Positions 22,969 to 36,498 are shown, numbered from the stretch's first letter. The stretch is DNA of 64,000 nt from Metellina segmentata (GCA_947359465.1 OX375872.1:82888931-82952930); one strand, 5' to 3'. Made by a program: numbers and translations. Notes: generated by a model not told the origin, from the sequence alone.

Positions 22969-22970
22969 AA

Positions 22971-23443
22971 TTGAAAGCGTTGATTCTTACTATAGGGAAA
23001 CTGTCATGAGTGAAGCCTTTCCCCTTCATGGTTACTCACCTAGCGCACACACTCTTAAGTGAATGTAATTAAGTAATAATCTCTTATGTAACTAAGGCAT
23101 CTCTTATTTTTGTTTTACATTATTTATATAATTTCTTTCATTTAATTTGGCTGCGTAAAAATTGTGTCAGTACCCTGAATTTGGTGATGCACTGATTCAG
23201 TATGGTAGGTTGGTACTGGTCCCCTTGTGTGAGCACTTATGCTCATTACTTTTCATTCTCTCTTCAAGACTTTTCTTTGATTGAGATTGGCAGAAAAGTG
23301 TTCCTGGAGGGGAGGAGTCTGTACCATCGCGAGAGCATCCCCTTATCTAGAATCATGGAAGCTCACAACAGGAAGCATTCTACCGGTCCACCCCCTGGTC
23401 TGACGGCAGAAGTGACGACTGGAGGAGGCTGTCGGGGGAGAGA
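22971..23443 (+). other. 3' region before the LTR-like segment
   Basis: Non-coding sequence ending in a purine-rich tract (ggaggaggctgtcgggggag) just before the TG at 23444. It fits the polypurine tract of the retroelement whose integrase remnant lies upstream. Confidence 0.35.
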
Positions 23444-23622
23444 TGCTTTTGAAAGACAGGCATTTTCTAGCCACAGACGATTGCAAAAACTTTTAGCTTA
23501 AGGCTGCTGTATTGTATTGGTGATGGATATCGTCTTTAATTTTAAAACTGTAGCTGTACAAATCCTGTAAATACTAATTCTTAATATAACTATTTTAAAC
23601 TGGAAAGGGGTTTGTTTTTATG
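23444..23622 (+). repeat. LTR-like segment, copy 2
   Basis: Direct repeat of 17498-17676 in the same orientation. With the integrase remnant upstream and a purine tract at its edge it could be the 3' LTR of a degenerate element spanning about 17.5-23.6 kb. Confidence 0.5.
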
Positions 23623-24600
23623 GTACAATATTTAAAAAGCTTTAATATGTTTTGAAAGCTGTGTCTGTTACTTATCTTTATTAGGAATAAAAATGACACA
23701 GTCAAATAAAACTAGATTTTGATTTCATGAGACCAATATGTTAGTATATGATAACGGAAACTGGTTTAATGTATGGCAAAATTTTCAATTGTTTATAAAA
23801 CTTCTTAAACTCAAAAGTGGAAGTTCTCCTTTTCAGAGAATGTAGTACTCTATAGTACTGTTCAAGAGTAAAGAAAATTAAAATTTCTGAAAAAAAATTA
23901 TTGACATTATTAAAATTATTGACAAAAAAAATCAGAAGGCAAGAGAACTTGAACGCATATTTCCAAACGGAGAATATCATTATAATCAGAAAAATATTAT
24001 TTTTCAAATAAAAAAACTGCAACAAAATATCTAGAACCTTTTTCAGAGATAGTTTTAAAATTTTGCTGAAAATTGCAAGTGAGAAATGGCGGCCAAGGCC
24101 TCTTCTTTGGCAGCCTGTATCTCGGGCAAGAAAATATATGCAATTTTTTTAGTATTTCCTGAATTTTGAGAGCTTAAATCTGAGACTGAAGGTAACCCAC
24201 TGCCTGAATTGATATTGGACTATACCTTTTCTAAAAATCTTTTTTTAATTTATTAATGATACTAATAACAATAATGACCATTAATGAATAAAAAATACTT
24301 CAAGATCATTTATAGGATTTTGGTTCCTATAGTGCTCTTGCTACTCACCTTGGATGTGGATTAAAAGTCGTTTGATAAACGTACATGGCCTGTATACTTT
24401 TAAATTAAATTCATTATTACTGTTGTTACTTGAGTTTACCTTCCTCCCACCTGCCATCAACCTTTATGGTGCATTTGGAATGTATCTATAAAATACTTGT
24501 CAATACTCAGAGAATTTAAGAAAGAGACATATTTGAGTTAAATTATTTTCATGTCTTAATATTTACTAATTCAGGCATAAGAGTGGGAAAAGGACAAAAA
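23623..24600. other. AT-rich non-coding stretch
   Basis: No supported gene or repeat boundary. Confidence 0.25.
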
Positions 24601-24609
24601 GTTTGAAAA

Positions 24610-26017
24610 TACGCGTAAACTCAAATTTTGTAACTAAGAAAAGGGGCGCGTAAAACTGTATTTCGCACAAAAAGAAAAAATGTCTTAGCAATTCTGTAAA
24701 TAGTATAAAATAAGTTGCATTCTGTTGAAAATGCTATTTCTATGCCTATTTTAGAAGATTTTTAAAAAAACAGTTTTTTAACAGTTGCAATTTTTCTAAA
24801 GCCTTGATACAAAAAGGATATTAACAGGAAATAAAAACGCTGTGTTATACAACAGAATGAATGAAATAAATACTAATTTTATTAAATAGCATAAATGTTA
24901 TGAAAAAATAAGTCGACACTAAAATAAAAATTAGCATAATTACAGCTTTTCACCGATATTACCTTAATAAATAGTTAAAAATATACTTAATTTGAAACAA
25001 ATCAAAACCTGTTTTGGTACAGCTTGTCTATGTTTATAGCGGTAGTAACGGTATTGGCGCTTTTTTTTGGCGCACTTTTAGTAGCGAGTAATGACAGGTT
25101 AAGGTAACCCATTTGTATTACGGATTTAAAGACAACCTGGACTAGTGGAAAGTTTATTACTTCCATTTTGAATATTCTAGAAAGTTCTTTCAAAATCCGT
25201 TAAAATGTCATTTCATTCAATTGGTTCATTTGAAATAATTATTTCCTTGGCGATTTAAAAAGTGCGCCAAGGCCTTTGTCATTGCTAAAAACAGACTGAA
25301 GCTGTAACCCTGTTTAAAATAAAATATAACTTAGTTTAAATTAACCTATTTTCGAATATAAAATTACTTTTTTCAAAATCTCTAACCAATTTCAATCGGC
25401 CTATATTTTCCCGTAAATATTCTTATTTTCTAATTTTGTCAACTTTAAACCAAATAAAACTTAAAATTAATAACCTATATTATCCAAGAAATAATTTTAC
25501 TTATTAAAGCAATCATAAATATTGCCCTTAAAAGAAGCATCATTTTGAAAACTTCCGTTGCAAAAAGTAGCTGCAGTGCGTTTAAAGCGATGTCCACCGC
25601 CTTGGCGCACTTCTAAACTCGCCAAAAAAGTTATAACAGATTTTGAAAGTACTTCCTAGAATATTCAAAACGAAACTTAAAACTTTCAGCTTGCCAAGGT
25701 TGCCATAAAATACGAAATACTTTATCGGTTAAATAACCGAGCATCTTATTTTCTAGTTGAAAGAAAAACCGCCCATTAAAAGCTGATCAACTTAAAATAT
25801 TTCATTTATACCTTTTCCGCCGCATCATGACGTACCACGGCCGCTGGATAATAGCTCCGCTTTCTTAGGAAAACGTAGCTTTATCTACGAAATTTACAGC
25901 AACAACGTACGTTATTTTACGTTTATCGCTGACAAAAAGGGCAAAAGTCTGTACTTTTTCTTAAAAATGATAAAAGTCGGAAATACCGACTAAAGTCACA
26001 AAAATCTCATCCCTGCT
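24610..26017. repeat. hAT-like repeat, copy B of the 11.4-13.4 kb segment
   Basis: Collinear with 11440-13358 in the same orientation: cgtaaactcaaattttgtaa, ataaatactaattttattaa, the TA-flanked MITE, ccgagcatcttattttctag, cttttccgccgcat and the end aatctcatccctg all occur in the same order. It lacks the Harbinger insertion present in copy A. Confidence 0.75.
25020..25304. mobile_element. Tc1/mariner-type MITE, copy 2, uninterrupted
   Basis: 285 bp with ends CAGCTTGTCTATGTTTATAG and the complement of ...AAACAGACTGAAGCTG, flanked by TA (25018-25019, 25305-25306). It is the empty-site counterpart of the nested copy at 11735-12475. Confidence 0.75.
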
Positions 26018-26239
26018 AATTACACTGGGTAACAAAATTTCAAAATTTTTTTCCTTCCGAGATGAAAATAGTCATTTCCTAATTAATTCAATGTGCTGAA
26101 TATGAATATGACAAAGTAAAAGCTGAATTGGCTACGGTTTTTGTGTAATGTGTACTTATTATTGAGAAAAAATGTATACGTGTAAATATTATAATATATG
26201 TTAAGAATACCTTAATCTTAACAAGTCAACATAATACCT

Positions 26240-26640
26240 TAAACGGATTTGAAATCTGCAGAAAATTTTATACCAGATAGATACCTTACATTTGATTTTT
26301 TTTTAAATAAATCATTTTTCAATTGTAACTTTTTTATTTTTGTAGTACTAATATGGGCGCATTAGGCAATGACGTCGCGACTTTTACGTGGTGGCAGCAC
26401 TTGAGACTTTCAAACCACACTTTGAAAATCTTTAATATAATAAAGAATAAGTTAAGTCTGTTAAAATGTTTTAATTCTTTGAAGGATTTTTGACTGCAGT
26501 GAAGTTTGAAATAAGAATAATTTTTAAATTGTAACTTTTATATTTTTTTCAATACGAATGACGCTGCGAAAAATGACCTTCGTTTAATTTGAGGAATCAG
26601 ATTCCATTTCCTGCACTATAATGATTCCACAGCAAAAGAA
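26240..26640 (+). repeat. Dispersed ~240-bp repeat unit, two diverged copies
   Basis: gatttgaaatctgcagaaaa, agatagatacctta, aaataaatcatttttcaatt and a following tttttatttttgtagta recur at 29000-29260 and twice at 51188-51650. At least parts of two units are present here (second from about 26505). Function unknown. Confidence 0.6.
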
Positions 26641-26775
26641 AGCAAAACAACAGCTTGATCCATCTGGTCTGTTGAGACCGCCCTCAGATCTGTGTATGAA
26701 GGATGTTATCCCCCTTTTAAATGACCACTGGCATTGATCACCATTTACAAGCTGTCAGCATCTGACTTCCTAGAG

Positions 26776-28396
26776 CAGGGATGGCGAACCTTTTTAAGAA
26801 GTTTGTCAAATTTTGTTCATTATTTTTTTAGTACTAGCTTGTGGGTCACTTGGATAGAGGGAAAGGAGCATGGTAAAAAACTACTTTTTTTTTGGTTCTC
26901 AATTTTTTAATCATTTAAAAAGTTAATGATTCCTTTTTGTTACACAACTTTTACTTTTGCAAGTGAAGAGCAAAATATCAATATAAAAGGGGATAAATCA
27001 TGCCCAGACTCATTGCATTGAGTTTTTAATGTACAAGGGAAGAAACAACATTTATTTCTATTGGTGAACCGCAAAATTTATCAAAGAAAACCATTTTTCA
27101 CATGAATATATGGATCCAAACAATCGTTAAAAGAGCATTAGCAAGTTTCTTCATTGATATAAAATTATTTCGAAAAGAATCCCATACGTTTAATTTAATA
27201 TTAGTGTGGGATCATTCTAATTAGCACTAATTTTAGACACTTTCCCTTCTACTTCGGAAATCAAGTTATCAAATTTATTTTTCCAAACTATGCTGATTTG
27301 AAATTTAACTAATTCCATTTCTAAATCATGGATACCTAGCCACTTGAATTCGTTTACCTTCATTGTTTCGAATTTTGTTTGGTATGAATATAAAATAAAG
27401 TGAAATGTATTTTCCATAATTTTAAACTGATTAAATCTATCCTCAGAGGCTTGTTTTAATTACTGTATAATCATTACATATTTTTGGATTGCATTTTCTT
27501 GAACATCAAAAGTATTTTCCATTGTTATTGTGTATTGAAAATGTTTTTGTAACTGAGGAAAATATTTCGGTATTTTTATTTCCAAATCCCAAGTAAAGAT
27601 GTCCAATTTTCGTCATAAATATCCTAATATTCTCAAACATCATTAAAACAATTTGTCCATTTCCTTGAAGTTTTTTATTCAGTTCATTAAAATGCTGGGT
27701 GATGTCACATAAAAACATAAAATCATTTAACTAATCTATATTTGAAAATTTGTCAAAATTATTGTTTTTTTTTTCATTCAAAAAGAACTTAATTTTTTCT
27801 AATAAAATAACAAACCAATCAAGAACTTGATCGGAACTGAGACATTGAACATTGTTGTGTCAAAATCCCTGAATACTGGCACTCCACTTCCACTAATAAT
27901 TGTGCAAATTGTCATTTATTATGCTTTTTTATTCCTTTAATTCAAGTAACTATCTTTGTGACCTTGAAGAGCGGAACCTCGCTAGCCTCGCCAAACGCAC
28001 GTTTTACAATCCCCATATGAACGGGGATTGATAAATTTATCTTTATTATTTAGTATTTACCACATCTGTTCATTCTCAAGCGGTTTTTATAAATTTACAT
28101 ATTCTACTCAATCAGAATTCATATTAATCTTAAAACAGCATTATGTATAATCAATAAATCTAAAACATTTTACAAAAACATTTACGCAAATTTATGCATT
28201 TTATTTTTCATTTTTAAGTTTTTTATCAACACTTGTATTTTCTTCATATTTTTTAAAAGAGGGGTTCAAAAATAATTAAAATTCTATATGTATATGATGA
28301 AAAGATGATAAGTTTATAAAAAATCAACGTGTGAGTCATTTAAAAAGCCTGCGTAAGACAGTATCTGACCTGCGGGTCATAGGTTCGCCATCCCTG
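26776..28396 (-). mobile_element. hAT transposon, copy A, with 8-bp TSD
   Basis: Ends are CAGGGATGGCGAACC and GGTTCGCCATCCCTG (exact inverted repeats). tcctagag flanks both sides (26768-26775 and 28397-28404). 1621 bp; the transposase is on the minus strand and broken. Confidence 0.88.
27217..28010 (-). pseudogene. hAT transposase fragment, copy A
   Basis: Minus-strand pieces include VRLYQFLIGLLFY-type sequence, then DITQHFNELNKKLQGNGQIV and FQISIVWKNKFDNLISEVEG. These are the central and C-terminal blocks of a hAT transposase of the EPM2AIP1/ZBED type (D-I-T-x-H-L-N-x-L-N-x-x-L-Q-G). A frameshift follows MTKI near 27600, and several stops occur. Copy B at 48.8 kb retains the downstream frame. 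Confidence 0.75.
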
Positions 28397-28404
28397 TCCT
28401 AGAG

Positions 28405-28999
28405 AGTTCCTTTTGTTCAAACCTGTCGACCAGTGATCACTCTCGCGCCATATGATACGCCACACAATATTATGAAAGGAAAGCATCAATTGAAAAGTCA
28501 CTCAAGGTTCTATTGATCAAGTTAGGTAATTAGGTAAGAGGGGTCTGGATATGCAGATGGCCCTGCTTCCCTTAAACTTTGCTGCTTCTCCTTACTGATA
28601 GCTTTTTCTCGTGGGAAGATTTCCAGAACTTGCTTCTAATACACTGCGGGCAATGTGAAGTATCTTTTTACAATTGAAACAGTACATTTTTTAATCCATA
28701 CTTGCAGTAGAACGCATTTCGAAATTGAAAAGGCGAAAATAAAAAAATAAGGAGTTTTTAAGGAGTAGCAAATAAAAATAAGAAGTTTTAGGAGTGCTTA
28801 AAAACGAAAATCAATTTAAGGAGTTTTTAAGGAGCATGTGAACCTTTTTTTTTAAGGAGGAAATATGAATTTTTTTTAACTGCGCACCAAAAATTTTTCT
28901 TCTTTAAATAGAATTTAAGAATTTAAAACCCCTGAAAAGGTGACAAAAAGTCAAAAAAGTGACCAAAGAACAAAAAAGTGACACGTTAGGAGCTCTGAA
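28405..28999. other. Flank shared with hAT copy B, then A/G-rich repeats
   Basis: 28397-28500 (tgtcgac, gccatatgatacgccacaca, atattatgaaaggaaagc) reappears inverted at 47998-48103. 28740-28890 has four worn copies of aaggagtttttaaggag. No gene is seen. Confidence 0.45.
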
Positions 29000-29260
29000 A
29001 CAAATAAAAAACATTTTGACTGGCACTGTTTAGTTTTTTCTAAAATTGGGATCATAAAAGATTGATTAAAAATTGCAACAGATTTGAAATCTGCAGAAAA
29101 TTTTACACCAGATAAGATACTTTATAAATTTTATATTATTTTAATAAATAATTTTTCAATTAAATATTTATATTTTTGCAAGAGATTGTGATGTCACGCC
29201 AATTGAATCTCTTCACAATTCGAATTTGGCCGCATTTGACAATGAGCGTTGCATGTGGTG
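29000..29260 (+). repeat. Dispersed ~240-bp repeat unit
   Basis: Opens with taaaaaacattttgactggc and contains gatttgaaatctgcagaaaa and gcaagagattgtgatgtcac, matching 51395-51650 in the same order. Confidence 0.65.
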
Positions 29261-31093
29261 TTGCTTTGCAAGAGCAACACCATTATGGCTGTTATCCAAT
29301 AGGCTAGGAATGCGTAGCAATTACTGGGGGTTAGCGAGCAGTGGTCTCACCTGACCCCACAAAAAGAACTGGCACATGCAATGCTGTACTGGCCACGCAG
29401 TGGCAAGTCTAGTAGGTATAAGCAAAATCCACACAGTGATCCTTTGCATATATGGAATTGAAAATGAGGAATGCACACATAAACAATAAACTTACCCTTC
29501 GCGTTCTGATAGGTTAACGCTTAATGGCTTTTTTGCCATTTCCCACTGATTTCTGTGTTTATATGTGCTCTGCTTCCTGTTTGTTGAATTTTCAAGAAAC
29601 TTCCTGCTCATTTTTTCAAATCAGGTGCACATTTCTCCAAATCATGCATACTCATCGTACATTTTTTTTAAAGTCATTTTTACGTTCAGTCAAACCATCT
29701 ATTGCCATACCTGATCAATGGTAAGTGAGCGCCTAATAAATCCATATAATCACAAATTATAATTAATTAGTTGAATTTGTAATACAAAAAATAAAGAGGA
29801 ACCCCAATTAAATAAAAGAAATGTGCAACTTACTTGAAAAGATGAACGGGAAATATAATTAAAATCCAAGAAACAAGGAGCACAAACTAGCGGTAAAAAT
29901 TCAAAGCAGTTGCAATTATAAAAGGTTGTTAAAGCGGTAACCAATCGTAAAATGCAATAAATCCAAATCTTAACCAATCATAGAACGCGATAAACTCAAA
30001 TTTCATTTTGATGGTGTGAATCAACGAAAATTCCAGGCATACGGTAGCCTTAAAACTGGATGATTAATTGAAGGTTACCATAAGTGGCGATAAGTCGCCG
30101 CGGTTTCAGATACTACATCTCACTCTTTTAGTAAACTAACAATGAAATATACATGCTGAAACCAATTAAAGCAGCATAAAATCAAAAGTATGGTTAATCA
30201 TACAAGCAATACCTATACTGATAGGTTACTAATACAAGCAAAACTTATACTGATATGTTAATCATGCAAGTAAAACACAGTTAAGTACGTTAAATATGTT
30301 GTTAAGTCAATCATATAAGCAAAATATATGCAGATACATGAATCATGCAAGTTAATATACTGTAAGTGAGACTGGGTTACCCTAGCTGAAAGTATTTTCT
30401 AAATGCCCTAGCCCGTACATAAAACTTTAGCACAATGTTACAAATTGACATGAAAGAAATACTGGATACAGTGAGTTGTGAAGTGAAAGTCTACAAGATT
30501 TAAAAATAAAGATATAATATACACACAGATGTCTCGAGCAAGATTCAAATTAACAAACACAAGATATGATACTTTTCAAGTACTTTGAGCATTCATCAGG
30601 ATTTTCAAGTATCTTATTCAGAAACTTTGACAAAATATAATTATATTTCACTTATGCAATTTTAGTGCACTTTTCAGAAGGTTTGGATGTGGTTTGAGTG
30701 TCGGTTCATAACGGATTTTCCATTTGCAAACTACTTTGATGACAATACAAATTAAAATCATGTGATTAATTAAAATTTACAAAATACTAGTTCCATTTGA
30801 CATAAATTTCTAGTGAAATCCTAAGGAACGTTTAACAAATGCACGAAACAAACAGATGCAAAAAAAGATTTTTCTTAAGAAATAGGGAACTGATACCTAC
30901 GAACATTCAAATCTGTTTCAACGATTCTACATACACGTATAGATATATACAGAATGTAAGAGAAAATAAACAAACCCACCTAATCTTCAGAAAAAGCACA
31001 TCTTTTTCAACAACAAAGCTCAATTGCCAACACCGTTTCAATTTCTGAAATTTTCCTGCTCAAATTTATTTTCGTCAGGTAGGTAGTTGAATT
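29261..31093. other. Non-coding stretch with one shared segment
   Basis: 29425-29500 (gcaaaatccacacagtg, atatggaattgaaaatgagg) is repeated at 54975-55045. No other feature is supported. Confidence 0.35.
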
Positions 31094-31365
31094 AACGTCC
31101 GGTTAGACAGTGGTCCGGGCTATAGACAGCGATCCTAGATTAATCCCGATAGGAAACATCACAGAACACCTCGTAATTTTCAACCACGATCAGATGGCGG
31201 AGACAACACCTCGTAATTTCAACCACGATCAGACAGCGGATACAACATCTCGTTACTTTGAGCCACTGTCAGTTGACAGGGACAACACCTGAGCTGACCA
31301 GCTCTAGCCAGCTGAGGTGTACGCCAACCCCCATGCACAGACGAACTCGCAACCCTCTGGTTGTT
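31094..31365 (-). mobile_element. tRNA-derived SINE with internal 40-bp triplication
   Basis: Belongs to the family described at 31546-31862. The body unit caacacctcgtaattttcaa with ccacgatcagatgg is present three times in tandem (about 31164-31284). Confidence 0.6.
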
Positions 31366-31446
31366 TCCACTTTCTTCCAACTGGGCACAACAGAGCTTAA
31401 TTTTCACTAGTATAAACACTTAAGATTGGTAAATTTTGATAATTTG

Positions 31447-31545
31447 TAATTAACGTCATACTTGAGCAACACAACGGGCTATTGACGACTGTCTGGGATC
31501 AATCCTTTGAGGAAAAGATCCGAGGTAATAATTAATTTTTAGTTA
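31447..31545 (-). repeat. SINE tail duplicate
   Basis: attaacgtcatacttgagca...acaacgggctattgacgac repeats the tail of the adjoining SINE. Confidence 0.55.
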
Positions 31546-31862
31546 ACGTCGTGCTAGAGCAACACAACGGGCTATTGACGACGGGCCAGGATCAGTTCCT
31601 CAAGGGAAAGATCGAGGACAACACCTAGTAATTTTGAACCACGGTCAGATGACGAAGCAACACCTGAGCTGGCACCCCACTCTCCAAACTTCCACCCACA
31701 CCAATCCAACGTGATGACTTTCGGCCACGACAGTCTTAAGGTGCACCAGCCGCCTCTACACCATACGCTTACAAACATCCATGCACGGACCAGGATTCGA
31801 ATAAGGAACCTTCCGATCCAGAGGCTAACACCTTAACAACTATACCGGTTGGTCGGCCCATC
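31546..31862 (-). mobile_element. tRNA-derived SINE, full-length-looking copy
   Basis: Read on the minus strand, the head has a tRNA-like box A (TAGTTGTTAAGGTGTTAGC) and box B-like TTATTCGAATCC, spaced as in a pol III internal promoter. The body follows: gtttgtaagcgtatggtgta, gaggcggctggtgcacctta, ccgaaagtcatcacgttgga, catctgaccgtggttcaaaa, and the tail cgttgtgttgctctagcacg. Seven related copies occur in the window. No protein is encoded; such elements move with the help of a LINE. Confidence 0.7.
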
Positions 31863-31866
31863 CTGT

Positions 31867-32090
31867 ACAAAGGGCTATGGTGCAGGTTAAATCTGTCGTG
31901 GTCTCAAATATCCTCACGCTGGTATGGTGTGGAAGTTTGGAAGGTATGTATTTTAATTAACGTCGCACTGGAGCAACACAGCTGGTACTGTCTGTCAACG
32001 CTTTGAACACATTCTGATAGAGCTGAGTCATTCTCGAGATAGACGCCACGACAGATTTAATGTGCAACAGCCCCTTCCAGGATTGTTTTC
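31867..32090. repeat. Two SINE fragments, head to head
   Basis: 31867-31945 (ggttaaatctgtcgtgg...ggtatggtgtggaagttt) is plus-oriented body; 31955-32090 (ttaattaacgtcgcactgga...acgacagatttaatgtgcaa) is minus-oriented. Confidence 0.5.
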
Positions 32091-33439
32091 CCTCCATGTC
32101 AAGCGATTGACTCTATCCAACTCGTCCCATATTCCTGTCAAGCGATTCATGTCAAACGATTGTCGTGAAACTAACCATTTCTTCAGAGGTCATTCTGCCT
32201 TGAAATGATTTCAGTGGGAGTCCACCAGAAAGAATGAATCATGTGAATACCATCATGTACCGAACTTAAACCCATGTAGGTGTTTGATTGTTCACCACTG
32301 TGAAACCCACACCGGAAGTGATAGGATTCATGCGTCCCTACAGATTTAGGTACACCAGTCCCCACAAAGGGTTGTTGAAAGACCTCGTGCACTCCAATCA
32401 GCATCCTTGCCACGAAATGTTTTGAAAAGTGAGCAATAAACATTCCAAGCCTGAATATAAAATTTGAATTGTCTCAAAAAGACATCTTCGCGTAGCTTGA
32501 AAAGAAGTCGGGAAAAATTAAAAACCTTTTTCATCTTTGATATCCGATTAGATTATACGAAAATGTTTCAAAGAATTTTTCTTACCTCTTTGCCCGATGG
32601 GCTATAAAAGGTTCCGGGTCCAGAAAAAGTTTTCATACCCTTTTATGATTTTGACTGGTGGATATACATTGTAGAGTTTTCTATAACTACTGTTTTGCCA
32701 CAAACCCTGTTTCGCGGTTTTGCCAGGCATCTGTCTATCCTCAAGGGATTTACTTCGTGAAAGGCGATTGTTCGCTATTCAAGTGTCATATTCGTTTTTC
32801 CAAAATAAAATTTAATCTGATTTGAAAATAAGAATTGTTGGAAAACATAGAATGCCTTTTTTATTTGATTGTATTGCTCTATTTAATAAAAAATAGAACA
32901 TATTTTGTGCATCATATAAATAGATTACAATTCCTATGCGTTAAGTTCTTGTGTTTAATTAGCGTAGCACAAAGATGTTATTTAGTTATGTTTATACATA
33001 TTTGAGTATGTATTTAATTCATTGAATGCGATTAACACTCAATTAAGGACATCCTATTTTATTTTAAAATAACCGGTTTGAAACTACAGATTTACGTAGA
33101 GGATTTATTCGTTAAAAAAAATCAGGGTCATCATAGTTGTTAACTTTTACTCACCATATGCAAATCCCTTGTGAAATATAAGAGGACAACTATACAAAAT
33201 TGGAAATCATTAACTACAGTTCTTAGACCAGAATGAAATATTCTACAATTAACTTTAAGTTTTAAAGGGTTTATCAAAATTTCCACAAAATACCTAAAGT
33301 GGCTTAATGGAAAGTATTTTAATTAAAACAAATTTAATAACAATTTGGAGAGAGGAATAGAAATGAAGCTCAGGTTGTTTCTATAATTTCGAAAGTATCG
33401 CCAAGACATATTGCGAGGAGTACTAGACTTTCGAGAGGT
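32091..33439. other. Non-coding stretch
   Basis: No supported gene; AT-rich beyond 32780. Confidence 0.25.
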
Positions 33440-34430
<991 letters not shown>

Positions 34431-34433
34431 AAC

Positions 34434-34796
34434 ATGTACGAGATCAAAGAGTTTATTAATAAACTTAATACCAATTTCTACGCAAAACTCTCCAACCATA
34501 GTAACGAAGATATACTCCAAATACCAGATACGACTACCGTTGAAAAAAGGTCTTTCATAAAACGACCTAGATCCAGTAGCATCGACGTGATGTACAATTG
34601 GAATCTTTCCCAATGGGGGTACCGAAGATTTCTCAGAAAAGTGTCTACTTATGGGAGACAGCGGTCCGGCCTTTTGTCAAAACAGCTGCGGATATCCATC
34701 CACTCTGTAAGCATTAGCTCATTCTTCTCTCTTGCACAGTATTCCGTGTCCTCTTATGAGACCCCCAACCCCCTATGTGAGGAGTCCGGATCTTAG
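34434..34796 (+). CDS. Open frame of 120 codons, unknown
   Basis: The frame MYEIKEFINKLNTNFYAKLS...SFIKRPRSSSIDVMYNWN is open in AT-rich DNA and its first 70 codons look plausible as coding. No domain is recognised. It could be an exon, a transposon piece or chance. Confidence 0.2.
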   Translation: MYEIKEFINKLNTNFYAKLSNHSNEDILQIPDTTTVEKRSFIKRPRSSSIDVMYNWNLSQWGYRRFLRKVSTYGRQRSGLLSKQLRISIHSVSISSFFSLAQYSVSSYETPNPLCEESGS

Positions 34797-34939
34797 GAAT
34801 AGGAGAGATAAAGATCCCAACCCATCAAGTCACTGTATGCATCTGACGTTTTCGTTGAAAATAAAGTTAATAAACGGCATTCCTGCGATTCGTCTTATGT
34901 CTTTGTTAGTTGCACTGGAATCGTCTAGACTAGATTAGA

Positions 34940-35478
34940 ATTTAGGTGAAGGAAACTAGTTGCATGGGTCAGTAAACCCTCGTTTTCAACTACGTACAAT
35001 ACGAACTGAAGCGTATGTAATGTAACTAACGGTTAGATAAAAACAATGTAAATAAAAAGATAAAATTGTTACATATACATTAATTTTATACATATGGTTT
35101 TTACACTGGGTTGTACTGAATAAAAATAATACTGTTAATTTTTAATTTCTAAAAAGGACAATTAATTGTTATGACTGTTTTCAATAGTGGTGATCAATTA
35201 ACAAAATTTTCTATTAAAAAACCAGTTACATACATACATCGAAATCAAAATATTCAACTCCGAGGGTAATTGAAAATAAGTACCAATTCGATTTTTATTT
35301 TGAAGTAGTGATGCAGTTAGTTTATTTTTAGTCAAGATACCTTCATCTTGACCTTTAGGTAACAGTAAAAGGGTAGCACACTACGTTGATGGATTGTCAC
35401 AACGTGTCAAAATTATTGAGGAATCCCAAATAAGATTTAGGTTGCTCCACATATATATGTATTATGTAAGGTGAGTGT
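34940..35478. other. AT-rich non-coding stretch
   Basis: No supported feature. Confidence 0.25.
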
Positions 35479-35835
35479 CCAGCTAAGCAAGCAGCACACA
35501 CTCCAGTGACGCCTCCACACAGCGAACATTGACCTCAAGGGAAACATGATAGCGAAACCTCCACAAGGGGGTAGCGTGGGGTTGGCGGAATTCGCGCGGA
35601 AAAAAATCCCGAACAATGAGCCCGACGGAATGGACAGCCTGCCGTGGGGACGCTATCCTTGGGGTCCAATGGGAAAATAGCGAAAGCATCACGGGGGCTG
35701 AAGTGTGCCAAGTGAGGAAAAATAACTTTTTTTCGACAGTTGTCTCTGGGCGTCTGGAACTCAGATACTCACCATCGAAGTGCTGGGGGATGGAGTGGAC
35801 ACCGGACAGGTCTATTGAATTTAATTTCATTCTTA
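35479..35835. other. GC-rich island of unknown nature
   Basis: Base composition rises sharply against both flanks, and both strands are open over much of it (minus 115 codons, plus 81 codons). On the minus strand a small segment (ACCTGTCCGGTGTCC...CACTTCGATG) stands before a good donor GTGAGT near 35775. The protein text (DLSGVHSIPQHFDG, CVEASLECVLLA) is not recognised. It may be an exon, an element fragment or a regulatory island in the FoxP 3' region. Confidence 0.35.
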
Positions 35836-36498
35836 TTTTTATTCAATTAAAAATGCAGTGATTGGCTCTATTTTTTATTTGTGATCAATTATGTAAAATT
35901 TACTTGAATTCTGTGACAATATATTTTCTTTCTTGATTACCTGATGTGTCCTGTTTCTTTTGCAAGACTTTAATTTACTTGCATGATTATCACCACAATC
36001 ACGGCCTAGTCAACGTATGACAGTGAGCTATGTAGAAAGTGTGTTCACTGAATATGACACATGTCTATTATTGCAGTAAGGCCTGACACCTGCTTAAAAT
36101 GTTTGAAGGGGTTCTATAGATTTAACTTTTTACATTTGGACATTTAACTTATAATTTTGGCAGGGAAGTTACACAGACCAAAGAAAAGCATACATTAAAT
36201 GATACGCTCTTGCTCTACTCACAATACTATTTCATTGCAAACAGCCTATGGTGCCTCATCCTGAGGGCGACCCCATGAAAAAGCATGGGATTCAAATTAT
36301 GACAAATTTGAACAAGTAACAGTGCAAATAAAGGATCTGGGAGTGTGGTACAGTAAGACATTTAAAAAAATTACTGGGACAATAGTAGCTGGTCCAATAT
36401 GAAGTTTGAAGATTTGCTCAACCTCATCCTATGTGTGTGTTCTTCAGAATAATTTATTTTGTTTAATCCTCCACGTGTGTGAGTGGGGGGGGGGTTTC
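35836..36498. other. Non-coding stretch
   Basis: No supported gene; a G-run at 36485-36494 abuts the palindromic satellite. Confidence 0.3.

Noticed and set aside
24330..24400. Minus-strand donor-like caagGTGAGT
   Set aside because: No acceptor bounds an open segment to its right; not enough for an exon.
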